64,000 bases of DNA from Clostridiaceae bacterium (GTDB lineage Bacteria > Bacillota > Clostridia > DUPQ01): assembly GCA_012729955.1 (NCBI GenBank), contig JAAYBX010000006.1, forward strand, positions 1 to 64,000, given 5' to 3'. Made by a program: the position numbers and the translations under genes. A model generated the notes under the pieces. The model saw only the letters and a program-made list of their open reading frames with translations, ran no database searches and had not been told where the DNA came from. Below are positions 9,520 to 18,046 of this stretch, one piece after another (positions within the stretch are counted from its first letter, which is position 1; each line of letters starts with the position of its first letter).

Positions 9520-11367
9520 ATGAAATATGATGTCCTTGTTATAGGTGGAGGGTTATCAGGACTTACCGCTGCAGCTTTACTGGCAAAAAGTGGTGTAAAA
9601 ACAGTGGTTATTGATAAAAACTATAATCCTGGAGGATCATGCGGAATATTCAGAAGAGAAGGCGTTACTTTCGATCAGGGTTCTGCAATGCTATTCGGAT
9701 TTGGTGAAAAGGGATTTAATGCGCATAGGTTTGTTTTCAACTGTCTTGAGCAGCCAATAGACATGATAAAGCATGAATTATTGTATGTAATGAATTTTAA
9801 TGGGCATAAAATCAGATTTTTTGCAGATTTAAATTTGTTTGTTGAAGAACTATCTACAGTATTTCCAGATCAGAAAGAAAATATAAAACGTTTCTATAAC
9901 GATATGAGTATAATGTATCATGATGTACTTGTGGAAAATCCCAGTTATACAACACCTGATGAGATTGATCCTATGGATGCAAAAGAAAGTTTTTTAAAGC
10001 ATCCCAAGTCATATATAAAATTTTTAAGTTATCTTAATTCTAGTTCAGAAAAAATACTAAGAAAATATTTCAATAATGATGAAATAATCAAGTTTTTTGA
10101 TAAGCTGACTTCTACATACTGTTATACTACAACAGCGGAATCCCCGGCCATACTGGCTTCTGTCATGTTTGTGGATAACCATATAGGCGGAAGTTACTAT
10201 CCTGCTGGATCAACTCTTTTTCTTCCAGGGCTTTTAGAAAAGTCAATTGAAGAAAATGGTGGAGATATGATTATGCAAAGAGAAGTAAGTAAAATTATAT
10301 TTTTAGACAAAAAACCTGTAGGGGTAATGCTTAATGACCAAGAAAAGCTGTATGCTGATAATATAATATTTTCCGGAACAGTATGGGATTTATATGGAAG
10401 ACTGATTGATGAAGAAGAAACAAGCAAAAAGAAAAGAAAATGGGCTGAAAAAATGGTTCCAACATATCCTTCTGTAGTTTTATACCTCCTCGTCAAAGAA
10501 AAATGTATACCTGAAGACACGCAACCAGTTGAAATGCTGGTAGGAAATATTAACCAGATTGATGAAAGTGAAGTAACAGCATATATTTTTAGCATTGACG
10601 ACAAGACATTATGTAAGGAAGAACACCATGTAATAGCTGCAATCGGTCCTACTTTCATAAAATGGAATCAGCTTAATGATTCAGATTATATTTCAAGAAA
10701 AGAAGAAGAGAAAGAGAGAATAGTAAAAGTGCTGGAGAGAAGATTTCCAGGTATAAGAGAAAACATAGTTTACAGCAATCTGGCTACTTCAAAAACGCTT
10801 GAGAGGTATCTTAATAAAAAAGATGGCGCAGTAGCAGGACCAAAACAGAAACTTGGGCAGCATATGTTTAAAAGACAGCACACTAAGACTTGCTGGGATA
10901 ATTTATTCTGTTGTGGAGAATCGACTGTAATGGGGACAGGAACTCCAACAGTTACTACATCTGGTATATCTGCTGCAAATGCTGTTCTTGGTAAACTAGG
11001 AAAGCAAAAGTATAAATACGTCAAGAATAGGAAAAATTATGTAAATATGGTTGAAAGACCTGTTACTAATGAGAGTATATACCTTAAATATGATGAAAAG
11101 ACTGCAGATATTGTTAAAAAAGCATTTGCATGCCAGTTCTGTGAAAATCCAACATGTACAAAGGAATTTGACATAAGGGGAATTATGAGAAGAGTATGTA
11201 TTGGTAATTTCTCAGGAGCGAAAAAGATTATAAGTAAAGATCCGATAAATTGTACAAAAGAAAAGCTTTTAAAATATGAAAAAACATGTATAGAAAAAAA
11301 ACGAATAGGAAAATCAGTTGATGTATTTAAAGTAGTGGAATTTTTAAAGGAAAACATAAATGAATAA
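9520..11367 (+). CDS. CrtI/CrtN-like FAD oxidoreductase with cysteine-rich C-terminal domain
   Basis: A 615-residue flavoprotein of the phytoene-desaturase superfamily. The Rossmann dinucleotide motif is GGGLSGLTAAALLAKSG (8-24), followed by PGGSCG and a C-terminal FAD-contact region (GTPTVTTSGISAANAVLG). From about residue 537 it has an extra 79-residue tail starting CQFCENPTC, with later cysteines near 560, 578 and 590. The tail resembles the GltD/dihydropyrimidine-dehydrogenase N-terminal Fe-S domain (CX2CX4CX3CP, then DI....I..GNF.GA..II...P), but phenylalanine replaces the fourth cysteine. I chose the ATG at 9520 because GGGG precedes it. A longer reading from a TTG at 9412 would start just beyond the tRNA terminator. 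Substrate unknown: the family desaturates or oxidises polyprenoid chains. It overlaps the next gene by eight bases. Confidence 0.8.
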   Translation: MKYDVLVIGGGLSGLTAAALLAKSGVKTVVIDKNYNPGGSCGIFRREGVTFDQGSAMLFGFGEKGFNAHRFVFNCLEQPIDMIKHELLYVMNFNGHKIRFFADLNLFVEELSTVFPDQKENIKRFYNDMSIMYHDVLVENPSYTTPDEIDPMDAKESFLKHPKSYIKFLSYLNSSSEKILRKYFNNDEIIKFFDKLTSTYCYTTTAESPAILASVMFVDNHIGGSYYPAGSTLFLPGLLEKSIEENGGDMIMQREVSKIIFLDKKPVGVMLNDQEKLYADNIIFSGTVWDLYGRLIDEEETSKKKRKWAEKMVPTYPSVVLYLLVKEKCIPEDTQPVEMLVGNINQIDESEVTAYIFSIDDKTLCKEEHHVIAAIGPTFIKWNQLNDSDYISRKEEEKERIVKVLERRFPGIRENIVYSNLATSKTLERYLNKKDGAVAGPKQKLGQHMFKRQHTKTCWDNLFCCGESTVMGTGTPTVTTSGISAANAVLGKLGKQKYKYVKNRKNYVNMVERPVTNESIYLKYDEKTADIVKKAFACQFCENPTCTKEFDIRGIMRRVCIGNFSGAKKIISKDPINCTKEKLLKYEKTCIEKKRIGKSVDVFKVVEFLKENINE

Positions 11368-12973
11368 AAATAAATATGAAGCAATAGTAGTGGGTGCTGG
11401 TATTGGCGGTTTGACAGCAGCAGCTTATCTTTCAAGAAATAATATAGAAACACTGCTTATAGATAAGAATATTAAGCCAGGAGGGTTGGTAAATACTTTT
11501 TCGCACAATGGATTTAAGTTTGATGGAGGAGCAAGAGCATTTGAAAATTCAGGAGTAATTTTTCCTATGCTAAAACAACTCGGAATTGATATCAAATTCG
11601 TTCATAATCTTGTAAGTGTGGGAATAGCAGATGAAATAGTTGACTTTGTATCACAAGAAAGTCTTGTTGAGTATCAACAACTGCTATGCAATACTTATCC
11701 GGATAATACAGAAGAGATATTTCTTATTATTAAAGAGATTAAAAAAGTAATAGAATATATGTCAGTTATTTATGGGATTGATAATCCTATGTTCTGTGAT
11801 AATTTCACTGATAAGGAATATGTTTTTAAAGAACTGTTTCCCTGGCTGATGAAGTATATTGTAAATATTAAGAAAGCACAAAAGCTAAATCAACCGGTTG
11901 AAGATTATTTACATAGATTTACAGATAATCAATCACTGATAGATGCTGTTATACAGCATTTCTTTAAGGGAACACCTACATTTTTTGCACTTAGTTATTT
12001 CGGGCAGTATCTGGATTATTCATATCCGATGGGAGGTACAGGCGTTCTTGCTGACAGTATGGCAGAATACATAATTAAAAAGAATAACGAAATACTCACA
12101 CAAACCGAAGTGCTATCTGTTGATGTTAAAGATAAAACTGTAACAATAAGTAATAACCGGAAAGTTTCGTATGACTATTTAATATGGGCTGCAGATTTAA
12201 GAGTGTTATACTCAAATATAAATACTTTTCATATGAAGAATAAAGACAGGAAGAAAGTTGAAAAGACTAAAAGCCGTATATTAACAAGTCATGGAAGCGA
12301 TTCTGTTCTTTCTGTTTTTATTGAAACAGAATTAAATATTGACTATTTTAAGGATAAAATAAAAGGCCATTGTTTTTATACTCCTGATAAAAGGGGATTA
12401 AGTATGTCTTTGTTGTCAAAAAGAGATGTATATTTAAAAGATAAGGCAGGAGATGATGAATACGAAGCTTTAAAAGAAATTATTCTCGAATATCTGGAGC
12501 TGACAACATATGAAATTTCTATACCTTCCTTAAGAGATGAAACCATGTCTCCATCAGGAAAGACAGGAGTAATAGTAAGCACATTGATGGAATATGATGT
12601 ATTTAAACAATCAATAGAAAAAGGCTGGTATGAAAATCTGAAAAGCTTTTGTGTAAACAGTATATTGAAAGTTCTTGATAGGAGTATTTTTCCAGGAATT
12701 TTAGAAAAAACAATTAATACCATATGCGCGACACCTGTAACAATAGAAAATGTTACAAAAGGACTCGAAGGTTCAATAACAGGATGGGCTTACAGTCTCA
12801 ACATGCCAGTTCAAAGCTCCATGACAAAAATAGCTTCATCCGTGGAAACTGATATAAAAGATGTCTTCAAAGCGGGCCAATGGGCTTTTTATCCATCTGG
12901 TCTTCCTACATGCATAATAACAGGAAAACTTGCAGCAGATAAAGTCATTAAAAAGATAGGTAAAAAGTCATGA
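11360..12973 (+). CDS. Second CrtI/CrtN/CrtP-like FAD oxidoreductase
   Basis: This 537-residue flavoprotein has the Rossmann motif GAGIGGLTAAAYLSR (12-26), DKNIKPGGL, and a C-terminal FAD-binding region ending GLPTCIITGKLAADKV. It belongs to the same superfamily as CrtI/CrtN desaturases and the retinol-saturase-like proteins. It is a paralogue of the upstream gene but lacks the cysteine-rich tail. Two desaturase-like genes in tandem followed by CrtQ- and CrtO-like genes recall staphyloxanthin loci (CrtN, CrtP, CrtQ, CrtO). CrtP is an oxygen-using enzyme, and oxygen use is unlikely if this organism is anaerobic. The gene overlaps both neighbours, so all are translated from one message. Confidence 0.8.
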   Translation: MNKNKYEAIVVGAGIGGLTAAAYLSRNNIETLLIDKNIKPGGLVNTFSHNGFKFDGGARAFENSGVIFPMLKQLGIDIKFVHNLVSVGIADEIVDFVSQESLVEYQQLLCNTYPDNTEEIFLIIKEIKKVIEYMSVIYGIDNPMFCDNFTDKEYVFKELFPWLMKYIVNIKKAQKLNQPVEDYLHRFTDNQSLIDAVIQHFFKGTPTFFALSYFGQYLDYSYPMGGTGVLADSMAEYIIKKNNEILTQTEVLSVDVKDKTVTISNNRKVSYDYLIWAADLRVLYSNINTFHMKNKDRKKVEKTKSRILTSHGSDSVLSVFIETELNIDYFKDKIKGHCFYTPDKRGLSMSLLSKRDVYLKDKAGDDEYEALKEIILEYLELTTYEISIPSLRDETMSPSGKTGVIVSTLMEYDVFKQSIEKGWYENLKSFCVNSILKVLDRSIFPGILEKTINTICATPVTIENVTKGLEGSITGWAYSLNMPVQSSMTKIASSVETDIKDVFKAGQWAFYPSGLPTCIITGKLAADKVIKKIGKKS

Positions 12974-14052
12974 TATACAATATTGTGCTTATATCAATAG
13001 GATTAATCTGCAGCATAATTCTTTTTTATAGGTTTCCTTTTTTAAAAAGAAAAGAAAAGAGCTCCAAATTACTGGTTTCTGTTGTTATACCAGCAAGAAA
13101 TGAAGCAAAAACGCTCCCCTTTCTTTTGTCAGATTTACAAAAATGCATAACGGATATACATGAAATTATCTGTGTCAATGACGGATCTACAGATAACACA
13201 AAAGAAGTAATAAACGAGTATGGATTCAGTCTTGTAGATGTTAAAGATAAACCCGAAAAATGGATGGGTAAATCATGGGCTTGCCAGAAAGGGGCATCTG
13301 TCGCTACAGGAGATATTATTTTGTTTCTTGATGCGGATGTTAGACTAAACAAACAAGGACTTAATAAGCTTGTATCTGAATATGAGGATAGTAAAAAAGC
13401 AATATCCGTGCAGCCGTATCATAAAATGGAAAAAGCATATGAGAAGCTATCATTCATTTTTAATATTGTGCAAGTCGGTGGAAATGGTACCTCATGTGCT
13501 ATAAAAAACGGAACAGCAGGATTGTTTGGTCCGGTAATTTTAATAAACCGTAAAGAATATATATCAATTGGCGGACACAGCGGAGCGAAGGATGTCATTC
13601 TTGAAGACCTTGCCATAGGCCAGGTTCTTAATGCAAGAGGTTTGGGATATGAGCTTTTTCTTGGAGGAGAAGACATATCATTTAGAATGTACAGTCAGGG
13701 AATAAAGCAGATTATTGAAGGATGGACAAAAAACTATGCTGCTGGTGCCGCAATGGCAAGAGCTGACATTTTTATAATGACTTTCCTTTGGATTTCCGCT
13801 CTTTGTTCAACAGCATTCAATTTTATTTCATCTTTGTTTTCAACAGATTTAATTAAATTAATAGTATTCTCTTCTTTTTATGTATTATGGGTGATTGAAT
13901 TAACAAGAATATCAAAAAAAGTGGGTAATTATAATATTCTGAATGCTGTTTTATATCCGGGTTATATGATTTTTTTTCTTACTATATTCTTCATTTCTGT
14001 GCTTAAAAAGCTACTAAAAATCAAAGTCTCATGGAAAGGCAGGAAAATATAA
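12970..14052 (+). CDS. CrtQ-like membrane glycosyltransferase (GT2)
   Basis: A 360-residue family 2 glycosyltransferase with an N-terminal membrane anchor (about 3-22). The GT-A nucleotide-binding segment begins SVVIPARNEAKTLPFLL near residue 37. The sugar-nucleotide motif is DADVRLN, the acceptor-site acidic motif LEDLAIGQ, and several C-terminal transmembrane segments follow from about residue 265. This is the layout of CrtQ, which glucosylates diaponeurosporenoate, and of related polyisoprenoid and hopanoid transferases. The lipid acceptor here is unknown. It shares ATGA with the preceding gene, and its TAA overlaps the ATG of the next. Confidence 0.82.
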   Translation: MIYNIVLISIGLICSIILFYRFPFLKRKEKSSKLLVSVVIPARNEAKTLPFLLSDLQKCITDIHEIICVNDGSTDNTKEVINEYGFSLVDVKDKPEKWMGKSWACQKGASVATGDIILFLDADVRLNKQGLNKLVSEYEDSKKAISVQPYHKMEKAYEKLSFIFNIVQVGGNGTSCAIKNGTAGLFGPVILINRKEYISIGGHSGAKDVILEDLAIGQVLNARGLGYELFLGGEDISFRMYSQGIKQIIEGWTKNYAAGAAMARADIFIMTFLWISALCSTAFNFISSLFSTDLIKLIVFSSFYVLWVIELTRISKKVGNYNILNAVLYPGYMIFFLTIFFISVLKKLLKIKVSWKGRKI

Positions 14053-14549
14053 TGCGCATACTTTTTCTACCCGATATCTGGACAATACTGCTTTGTATTC
14101 CTTTATGGTTTGTATTTCACATGCTTCCTGCCTTGATATGTTTAAAAATTCCAGATAAATACTATAATCCTAAAGGTATAATTTACAGAACCAGAAAATG
14201 GGAAAAAAAAGGAGAAATATATCAGAGTCTTTTTAAGGTAAAAAAATGGAAAAAATATCTTCCTGACGGAGGTGCTATGTTTAAGGAAGGTTACAAAAAA
14301 AGAAATCTCACAGAGTATACTTCACAATCTTTAGAAAAATTTGCAGTTGAAACATGCAGAGCGGAAATGACTCATATCCTTGCAATATTTCCATTCTGGA
14401 TATTCGGTTTTATTGCTCCTCCGGTAATTGTGCTTTACATGCTTATATATGCGCTTGCCGTTAATCTTCCATGCATAGTTACACAAAGATACAACAGACC
14501 GAGGATATTAGCTTTTAAAGATAAGATAGATAATGCAGTTATAGGATAA
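14052..14549 (+). CDS. CrtO-like acyltransferase (glycosyl-diaponeurosporenoate acyltransferase family)
   Basis: A 165-residue membrane protein with an N-terminal hydrophobic segment, the motif YRTRKWEKKGEIYQ, then VKKWKKYLPDGGAMF, a conserved AEMTHI segment and two C-terminal membrane segments. These features match the CrtO family, which esterifies a fatty acid to the sugar of staphyloxanthin. The family is also common in anaerobic Clostridia, where no carotenoid is known, so the name may overstate the chemistry. I chose the ATG at 14052 over one at 14031: AGGAAA at 14041 gives good spacing, and the start then overlaps the preceding stop as TAATG. Confidence 0.8.
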   Translation: MRILFLPDIWTILLCIPLWFVFHMLPALICLKIPDKYYNPKGIIYRTRKWEKKGEIYQSLFKVKKWKKYLPDGGAMFKEGYKKRNLTEYTSQSLEKFAVETCRAEMTHILAIFPFWIFGFIAPPVIVLYMLIYALAVNLPCIVTQRYNRPRILAFKDKIDNAVIG

Positions 14550-14592
14550 TATAGTATAATGAAAAACAAAGAAATCAATAAAGGCAGGCATA

Positions 14593-16041
14593 ATGAGCTT
14601 TAATTCATTACCATACATAATATTTATTATAGTCGTCTGTGTGCTTCACTATATTGTAAGGCCTAAATACAGGAATACGGTACTGCTTGCTGCGAGTTAT
14701 TTTTTCTATATATACATTGACCCAAGATATGTTTTCTTCTTAATATTTTCAACAGTATCGAGTTATTTTGTTTCGAGGATAATGGAAAGGGATGTAGAGA
14801 AGAGAAGAAAATTTTGGCTGATTTTAGGTATAGTCTTGAATATTGGTTTATTATTTACCTTTAAATATCTTAATTTTTTAGGTTCAAGCATTTCAGGCCT
14901 TTTATTGCAGCTTAATATGCCTATTCTTCCCAGGATTAATCTAATAATACCGATAGGAATATCATTTTACAGTTTTACAGTCACAGGGTATCTTATAGAT
15001 GTATACAGAAAGAAAAGTTCTCCTGAAAAAAACATCATTGACTATGCATTATTTGTATCTTTCTTTCCTCAGCTATTATCAGGGCCAATAGAAAGAGCAT
15101 CAAATATGCTTATTCAATATAAGAAAACAAGAAAATTCAATTTTATAAATTTAAAAACAGGAATGACGAGATTTTTATGGGGCTTATTCAAAAAAATGAT
15201 TATAGCTGACCAGCTCGCTATTATTGTTAATGGAACATATGGATCATTGTCTGACAAAACAGGTATAAATGTAATATTTGCGGTAATCGCATATTCATTA
15301 CAGATATATGTTGATTTTTCAGCATATTCAGACATGGCAATAGGATCGGCAAGGCTGTTAGGACTTAATATAATGGAAAATTTCGACAGTCCTTATTTGT
15401 CTTCATCAGTAAAAACATTCTGGAGAAGATGGCACATATCACTGACTTCCTGGTTCAGGGATTACCTCTATATACCTTTAGGAGGAAGCAGATGTTCAAA
15501 AATAAAGAATATATTCAATATACTTATTGTTTTTACGGTTAGCGGATTATGGCATGGTGCTTCAGTGACATTTATAATATGGGGAGCTGTTAATGGTCTT
15601 TATCTGGTAATAGGGAATATCATGTCTCCTTTATACAAAAAGATAAAAAATTTCTTAAATATTAAAGACAGCTGCAATATTATTAATTTAATTAAAGGTG
15701 TTGTTACCTTTATACTTATTTCCTTTACATGGATATTTTTCAGAGCGGATAATATGGAACACGCTTTTTCCATATTAAGTGCCGTATTTGGTAAAACAAC
15801 GGGGATATTTAGTGTTGAATCATTAGGAGTTGATGTTTATAGCCTTATAATACTGGGGATTTCCATTGCATTGTTATTAATTATCGACATACTTGCAAGA
15901 AAGATAGATATTTTGGATGTAATAAACAAAAATGTATGGTTAACATATATGGTATGTTTTCTGATGATAATAGCTATTTTGCTATTCGGATTATATGGTA
16001 CGGGATTTGACCCTCTTGATTTTGTGTATTTTAAATTCTAG
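14593..16041 (+). CDS. MBOAT-family membrane O-acyltransferase
   Basis: The 482-residue polytopic protein has the DltB/AlgI pattern: N-terminal membrane helices; [22 protein letters not shown] near residue 115; [45 protein letters not shown]-type core (around 265-290); and the catalytic-region histidine in SGLWHGAS near 320. MBOAT proteins move acyl or acetyl groups onto polysaccharides, teichoic acids or lipids. No DltA/DltC or SGNH-type partner (AlgJ/AlgX) is adjacent. It follows the CrtO-like gene by 43 bases in the same direction, so it may belong to the same lipid pathway, or may be an independent polysaccharide acylation gene. The specificity cannot be read from the sequence. Confidence 0.88.
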   Translation: [482 protein letters not shown]

Positions 16042-16042
16042 C

Positions 16043-16084
16043 CAGGTTGTTTTGTTATACACATCTAACAGTAGCCTGTTTTTA
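16043..16084 (+). terminator. Weak candidate terminator after the MBOAT gene
   Basis: CAGG (16043-16046) with CCTG (16075-16078), and TGTT (16048-16051) with AACA (16067-16070), can form an interrupted stem directly after the stop codon, followed by GTTTTTATC. The bulge and long loop make this a low-confidence call. The rest of the gap up to 16206 shows nothing else that I recognise. Confidence 0.4.
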
Positions 16085-16206
16085 TCTTACTAATCATATG
16101 AAAAGTCTAAATAAGAAAAACCTTGTGGTCTTACAGAAGTGATAACACAATATATAGTATAAAGAAAAAGTATATGCAAATTTATTGTGTGTTCAAATTA
16201 AAAAAC

Positions 16207-16236
16207 TTGACATTCCTTATTATAAATATATATAAT
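16207..16236 (+). promoter_or_regulatory. rpmH operon promoter
   Basis: Consensus TTGACA (16207-16212) and TATAAT (16231-16236) are separated by 18 bases, about 70 bases before the rpmH start. It should drive the eight-gene run rpmH to rsmG. Downstream of it, AGGAG precedes the rpmH ATG. Confidence 0.82.
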
Positions 16237-16305
16237 CTAATGCGCTATGCATGTTTATATGCAAAGACAAAAAAGAAAAATTTTATTTACATATAGGAGT
16301 TACTT

Positions 16306-16440
16306 ATGAAAAGAACGTATCAGCCAAAAACAAAACAGAGAAGCAAAGTCCACGGATTCAGACAGAGGATGAGTTCAGCAGCTGGAAGAAAAATTATTAA
16401 GAACAGAAGAGCCATTGGCAGAAAGAAATTGTCTGCATAG
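16306..16440 (+). CDS. rpmH: 50S ribosomal protein L34
   Basis: The 44-residue basic protein opens [20 protein letters not shown] and ends GRKKLSA, the highly conserved L34 sequence. It is the first gene of the rnpA-yidC block. In most bacteria rpmH lies next to dnaA and is read away from it. Here it is about 14 kb downstream of dnaA and reads in the same direction. Confidence 0.97.
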   Translation: MKRTYQPKTKQRSKVHGFRQRMSSAAGRKIIKNRRAIGRKKLSA

Positions 16441-16477
16441 CATTCCTTTTGCCGTGTCTTTATACGAAAGGTTAAAT

Positions 16478-16837
16478 ATGGAGACGCTGAAAAAAAACTA
16501 TGAGTTTTCACGTGTATACAGAAAAGGAAGGTATTTCAGCGGAAGATATTTAGCCATAAATGTACTGGAGAATATATACGCGCGCAACAGGATAGGTATA
16601 TCTGTAAGCCGTAAGGCATTCAAAAGCAGCGTAAAGAGAAATTTATATCGTAGAAGAATAAAGGAAATATTAAGGACAGGGGACTTCAATCTGAAAAACG
16701 GGTATGATATGGTATTTGTAGTTAAGAAAACTGATAAAATACCTGAATACCATGAAATAGAAAAGGGAATAATCGATTTGCTTGAAAAGGCAAAATTGAT
16801 AATAAAGAATGAAGAAACTAATAATCAAGTTGATTAA
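16478..16837 (+). CDS. rnpA: Ribonuclease P protein component
   Basis: RnpA binds the P RNA and helps mature tRNA 5' ends. The 119-residue basic protein has the family motif [20 protein letters not shown] followed by RRRIKE (about residues 38-63). I chose the ATG at 16478, preceded by AAAGGT with proper spacing. An earlier ATG at 16415 lies inside rpmH and would add residues unlike any RnpA. The end overlaps yidD by 29 bases. Confidence 0.95.
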   Translation: METLKKNYEFSRVYRKGRYFSGRYLAINVLENIYARNRIGISVSRKAFKSSVKRNLYRRRIKEILRTGDFNLKNGYDMVFVVKKTDKIPEYHEIEKGIIDLLEKAKLIIKNEETNNQVD

Positions 16838-17018
16838 ATTTTACAGAATCAATATCTCTCCCAACAAATCACCCTGTTGCAGGTTTGTTCCTACCTGTTC
16901 TCAGTATGCTCTTGAAGCAGTGGAAAAATACGGAGCGTTTAAGGGATCTTTCATGTCAATATGGAGAATTCTAAGATGCAATCCGTTTTGTAAAGGCGGT
17001 TATGATCCTGTTAAATAG
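16809..17018 (+). CDS. yidD: Membrane protein insertion efficiency factor YidD
   Basis: The 69-residue protein has the YidD core: [31 protein letters not shown], and [13 protein letters not shown]. It assists YidC-dependent membrane protein insertion at the inner face of the membrane. It starts inside the end of rnpA and lies 14 bases before yidC, the usual order. Confidence 0.95.
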   Translation: MKKLIIKLIKFYRINISPNKSPCCRFVPTCSQYALEAVEKYGAFKGSFMSIWRILRCNPFCKGGYDPVK

Positions 17019-17032
17019 GGAAAGGAAAACCT

Positions 17033-18046
17033 ATGTTTGATTTTATTTACAACTTTTTCGGGAAGATTTTTGAATTGCTTTATACCGGTCTTTGCGGTCA
17101 GAATTTTGGGATAACTTTAATAGTATATACCCTTATATTAAAACTTCTTTTAATGCCGCTTTCTATCAAAGGACAAAAATCGACAATGAGGATGAGTGAG
17201 CTTACTCCAAAAGTTGATGCTATAAAGAGAAGATATAAGAATGACCAGCAGAAGCAGAATGAGGAAATTCAGAAGCTTTACAAACAGGAAAATGTGGGTT
17301 GCGCATCAGGATGCCTGCCTACTTTAATTCAATTTCCACTGCTAATAGCAATGTATAGGGTTCTTGCGCAACCTCTTACATACATTAAGGGAGTTTCCAA
17401 AGATGTAATCACTCAGATAATGGAACGTCTGGAGTATGCACCTACAGTTTTGCAGACTACCATCAATAATGATCTTATCTCTGATCCTGCAAAGTTTGAG
17501 CTTGTAAAAGATCTGATAACACCTGACAAACTAATTAATATGAAGTTTCTCGGCATGAATCTTGGTTTGGTTCCAAAAATTGACCCTTCCATATTATTCG
17601 GAGCAGAAACAATAGGCACATATCTGCCTATAATATTCCTTCCCCTTATTTCAGTGGCATTAGTAATACTTTCCCAGTATCTTACCGATAAAGCAATGAA
17701 GAAGAGAATGCCTGTAAAGAAAAAGAGCACAAATACCAATGAAGCTCCGGATATGTCTTCACAGATGAATAAGACTATGAAGTTCTTAATGCCTGCAATG
17801 ACATTATGGATAGGCTTCACATTACCGGTAAGCATGTCACTTTACTGGATATTCACATATATCGTTCAGATCGGCCAGCATTTCTTAATTGAGAAAATAA
17901 GGAAGGATTATGATGCAAAGAAAGAAGCAGAAGCAGTAAGAAGCGGTGCGGCATCTCAAGGCGAAGATAAAGTCATTGAAGCAACATATGAAGTTAAAGA
18001 GGAAAACAAGGAGAGTAAAGATAAAAATGAGCAAAGTAAGCATTGA
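17033..18046 (+). CDS. yidC: Membrane protein insertase YidC/OxaA/SpoIIIJ
   Basis: YidC inserts membrane proteins alone or with SecYEG. The 337-residue protein has the Gram-positive form without a large periplasmic domain. There is a first membrane segment near residue 25; a basic cytoplasmic hairpin (KVDAIKRRYKNDQQKQNEEIQKLY region); LPTLIQFPLLIAMYRVL near 105; and the conserved late segment with GFTLPVSMSLYWI near 262. No lipobox is evident at the N-terminus. The last 50 residues are highly charged (EEN KESKDKNEQSKH type), as is common for the ribosome-contacting tail. GGGAAAGG precedes the ATG. It overlaps jag by 20 bases. Confidence 0.95.
   Translation: MFDFIYNFFGKIFELLYTGLCGQNFGITLIVYTLILKLLLMPLSIKGQKSTMRMSELTPKVDAIKRRYKNDQQKQNEEIQKLYKQENVGCASGCLPTLIQFPLLIAMYRVLAQPLTYIKGVSKDVITQIMERLEYAPTVLQTTINNDLISDPAKFELVKDLITPDKLINMKFLGMNLGLVPKIDPSILFGAETIGTYLPIIFLPLISVALVILSQYLTDKAMKKRMPVKKKSTNTNEAPDMSSQMNKTMKFLMPAMTLWIGFTLPVSMSLYWIFTYIVQIGQHFLIEKIRKDYDAKKEAEAVRSGAASQGEDKVIEATYEVKEENKESKDKNEQSKH

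Noticed and set aside
10197-11024. Long open frames on the minus strand opposite the first CrtI-like gene
   Set aside because: They have no ribosome-binding sites or family motifs and lie inside a well-supported gene, so they are incidental.
9520-14549. Annotating the cluster as staphyloxanthin biosynthesis with crt gene symbols
   Set aside because: No CrtM-type synthase is present, and the organism appears anaerobic, so the product cannot be named. I describe the proteins as family-like only.
17946-18026. Extended start of jag at 17946
   Set aside because: The added 27 residues are read from the end of yidC in another frame, are lysine-rich and do not match the Jag domain. The ATG at 18027 has a good ribosome-binding site.
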